From assembly GCA_039602395.1 (NCBI GenBank), contig JBCNJP010000025.1:97877265-97941264 (forward strand): a stretch of DNA of 64,000 bases, written 5' to 3'. A program made the translations under genes and the position numbers. This document shows positions 62,760 through 64,000 of this stretch, piece after piece (position 1 is the stretch's first letter; each line of letters opens with the position of its first letter). The stretch comes from Deinandra increscens subsp. villosa (Eukaryota > Streptophyta > Magnoliopsida > Asterales > Asteraceae). A model generated the notes under the pieces. It saw only the letters and a list, made by a program, of their open reading frames with translations. It was not told where the DNA came from and ran no database searches.

Positions 62760-63010
62760 CAGTGGGGATAACGCAAGCAAAATATTTGCATCGTTAAACG
62801 TAGCATAAAGAAAACGAAAATATAAGACGACTGTGTACAAAGCGTTTGCATTGCTAAGGTGCGACGTAAAGGAGACGAAAATATAAAAAGATGTAATAAC
62901 TTTAAGTTTACGTAGAAGTTAAACGCTCGAAGTATCGAATCTATGACCTAAAGATTAGGTCACATGACTCTAGCTATTACATAACTATCTTTAATATTAA
63001 ATGTGTTAGC
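62760..63010. repeat. Copy of an AT-rich interspersed family
   Basis: GGGGATAACGCAAGCAAAATA..CATAAAGAAAACGAAAATATAA and the following TAGGTCACATGACT segment align loosely with 26820-27000 and 52715-53080. Confidence 0.45.
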
Positions 63011-63145
63011 GTTTAGATTAAAAAAAAAACCATAGTCGCTATCACGTGGACCAATAAAACTGCAATACTATTCCTATATATTTGGATTTTGTTCACTTGA
63101 TTTTATTTATACGGTAATATTATGAATTAGGGTGGGAGGTATGCT

Positions 63146-63263
63146 GCCATTGGGGTTGTAGCCCAATGGTAAGAGACAAAGTCTCTTTGGTGAAGACCAA
63201 GGTTCAAACCTTGGCAATGGTGTAAAATTGGTGGAATAAAAAAAATTAGCCGTTCAAAAAAAA
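63146..63263 (+). mobile_element. tRNA-derived SINE with 16-bp target duplication
   Basis: A box TAGCCCAATGG (63159-63169), B box GGTTCAAACC (63201-63210), then a short body and the tail TTAGCCGTTCAAAAAAAA. It is flanked by the exact direct repeat GGGTGGGAGGTATGCT (63130-63145 and 63264-63279). No acceptor stem, so it is not a working tRNA. Confidence 0.88.
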
Positions 63264-63607
63264 GGGTGGGAGGTATGCTCATTTCAAGTATGTATTAGGC
63301 ATCAAATTGGACCAATAGGATGATGCCAACAGGAGAGAGAAAATTGATGTAGAATTGATGTAGAATGATGATTTTGTAGGGGGTATGCTCATTTAGTCAT
63401 GGTTTAGGCATGGATTAAATATTTTTTTTTTCAATTTCTTTTTAATCTAAAACAAATAAAATTAAACTAAAACATTTAATATAAAATAAAAACATAACAA
63501 TTCATTAGATTAAAAAAAAAACTTACAAAGTCCTAAAAAAATAAAAATTACCAAATTCCTAAAAAAAAAACCAACATTTATTCTTCATTTAAAAAAAAAA
63601 TACAAAT

Positions 63608-64000
63608 CTAGGGCGGTGGAGGATTTGCATTCAGCTCTTCTTCAGTTAGCACGACTTCCAAGTTGTTGGCGATATGCTCAGTGATGTCGAATCGTAGCTG
63701 GAAGTGTGTCTCGCTGTCGCGTATCTCCATATAAACATCCTCAGTGTCGGTCGGTGGGACTGGAGGATCGCGAATGTGTACCGGTGAAATAGCCGCGCCC
63801 TCGTCTTTCAATGTCATGTTGTGAAGTATCATGCACGCGTACATGATATTCTCCATCAAAGCTGTGTCTGTTGGTCGTGCTTTTCGATCTACTATCGCCC
63901 ACTTAGATTTCAACCTCCGAAAAGCTCTTTCGACGTCTTTTCTTGCACCCTCTTGCACCTTCTTCATTTTCTTCTCCTTGATTGCGTATGGATGTGTATA
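63608..64000 (-). CDS. PIF/Harbinger transposase, C-terminal part
   Basis: The frame is open from the window end to a stop at 63608-63610 (131 residues including the edge). It reads KVQEGARKDVERAFRRLKSKW, the region of the third DDE acidic residue in DDE_Tnp_4 transposases, then IMYACMILHNM, also typical, and ends with NPPPP. No stop or shift is visible in this part, so the gene may be intact upstream. It could supply transposase for related MITEs in the window, which share the TTA target preference, but their ends are not identical to this element's. Confidence 0.85.
   Translation of the reverse strand, partial: YTHPYAIKEKKMKKVQEGARKDVERAFRRLKSKWAIVDRKARPTDTALMENIMYACMILHNMTLKDEGAAISPVHIRDPPVPPTDTEDVYMEIRDSETHFQLRFDITEHIANNLEVVLTEEELNANPPPP

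Larger units (their letters stand above)
63130..64000 (-). mobile_element. PIF/Harbinger transposon, 3' part, runs off the window
   Basis: Its terminus GGGTGGGAGGTATGCTC lies next to TTA (63127-63129) and is now split by a SINE. It resumes at 63280 and continues into a transposase gene on the minus strand. The other end lies outside the window. Confidence 0.7.

Noticed and set aside
63146..63220. tRNA gene
   Set aside because: A and B boxes are good but no acceptor stem pairs, and it has a tail and target duplication, so it is a SINE.

Overview
The window is nuclear DNA of a flowering plant. It carries a pectin methylesterase tail, a 15-exon sucrose synthase, a PDCD2-type ribosome-assembly protein and a 19-exon plant kinesin-14 with a calponin-homology domain, all with spliceosomal introns and AT-rich spacers. 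The repeat content (tRNA-derived SINEs, Tourist-type MITEs, hAT and Mutator elements, Helitron-like tails) suggests an asterid eudicot, possibly Asteraceae; that placement is inference.

Left part (1-26 kb), gene-rich. The 3' end of a pectin methylesterase (+) faces a complete sucrose synthase gene (-, 960-6205, 810 aa after joining exons by eye). Next comes a broken N-terminal piece of an HRA1-like trihelix factor, then about 7 kb without an intact gene but with repeated Helitron-like tails and isolated exon-like fragments. A PDCD2/MYND gene (-) loses its C-terminal exons in a 500-N assembly gap (14621-15120). A complete kinesin-14 gene (-, 19675-25739, 996 aa) follows. Its intron 13 has the sequence signature of a U12-type AT-AC intron.

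Right part (26-64 kb), mostly transposable elements. I could delimit many by terminal inverted repeats plus exact target duplications: PIF/Harbinger MITEs with TTA/TAA duplications, three hAT-type elements with 8-bp duplications, two Mutator-like elements with 9-bp duplications (one an almost loop-free 748-bp foldback), a solo LTR with a 5-bp duplication, a LINE remnant and several SINEs, some nested. A nearly identical 2.59-kb direct tandem duplication lies at 42.2-47.4 kb. One small single-exon gene for an uncharacterised basic protein (55832-56233) sits in this half. The window ends inside a PIF/Harbinger transposase whose element terminus has been split by a SINE.

The four main genes are ordinary single-copy plant genes without an operon-like relationship: cell wall (PME), sucrose cleavage (SUS), 40S ribosome assembly (PDCD2) and microtubule transport (KIN-14). 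I found no CRISPR array, rRNA gene or intact tRNA gene, and no clearly new enzymatic system. The most unusual signals are the splice-site types, the foldback element, the tandem duplication, and a GC hairpin motif shared by two unrelated transposon classes.
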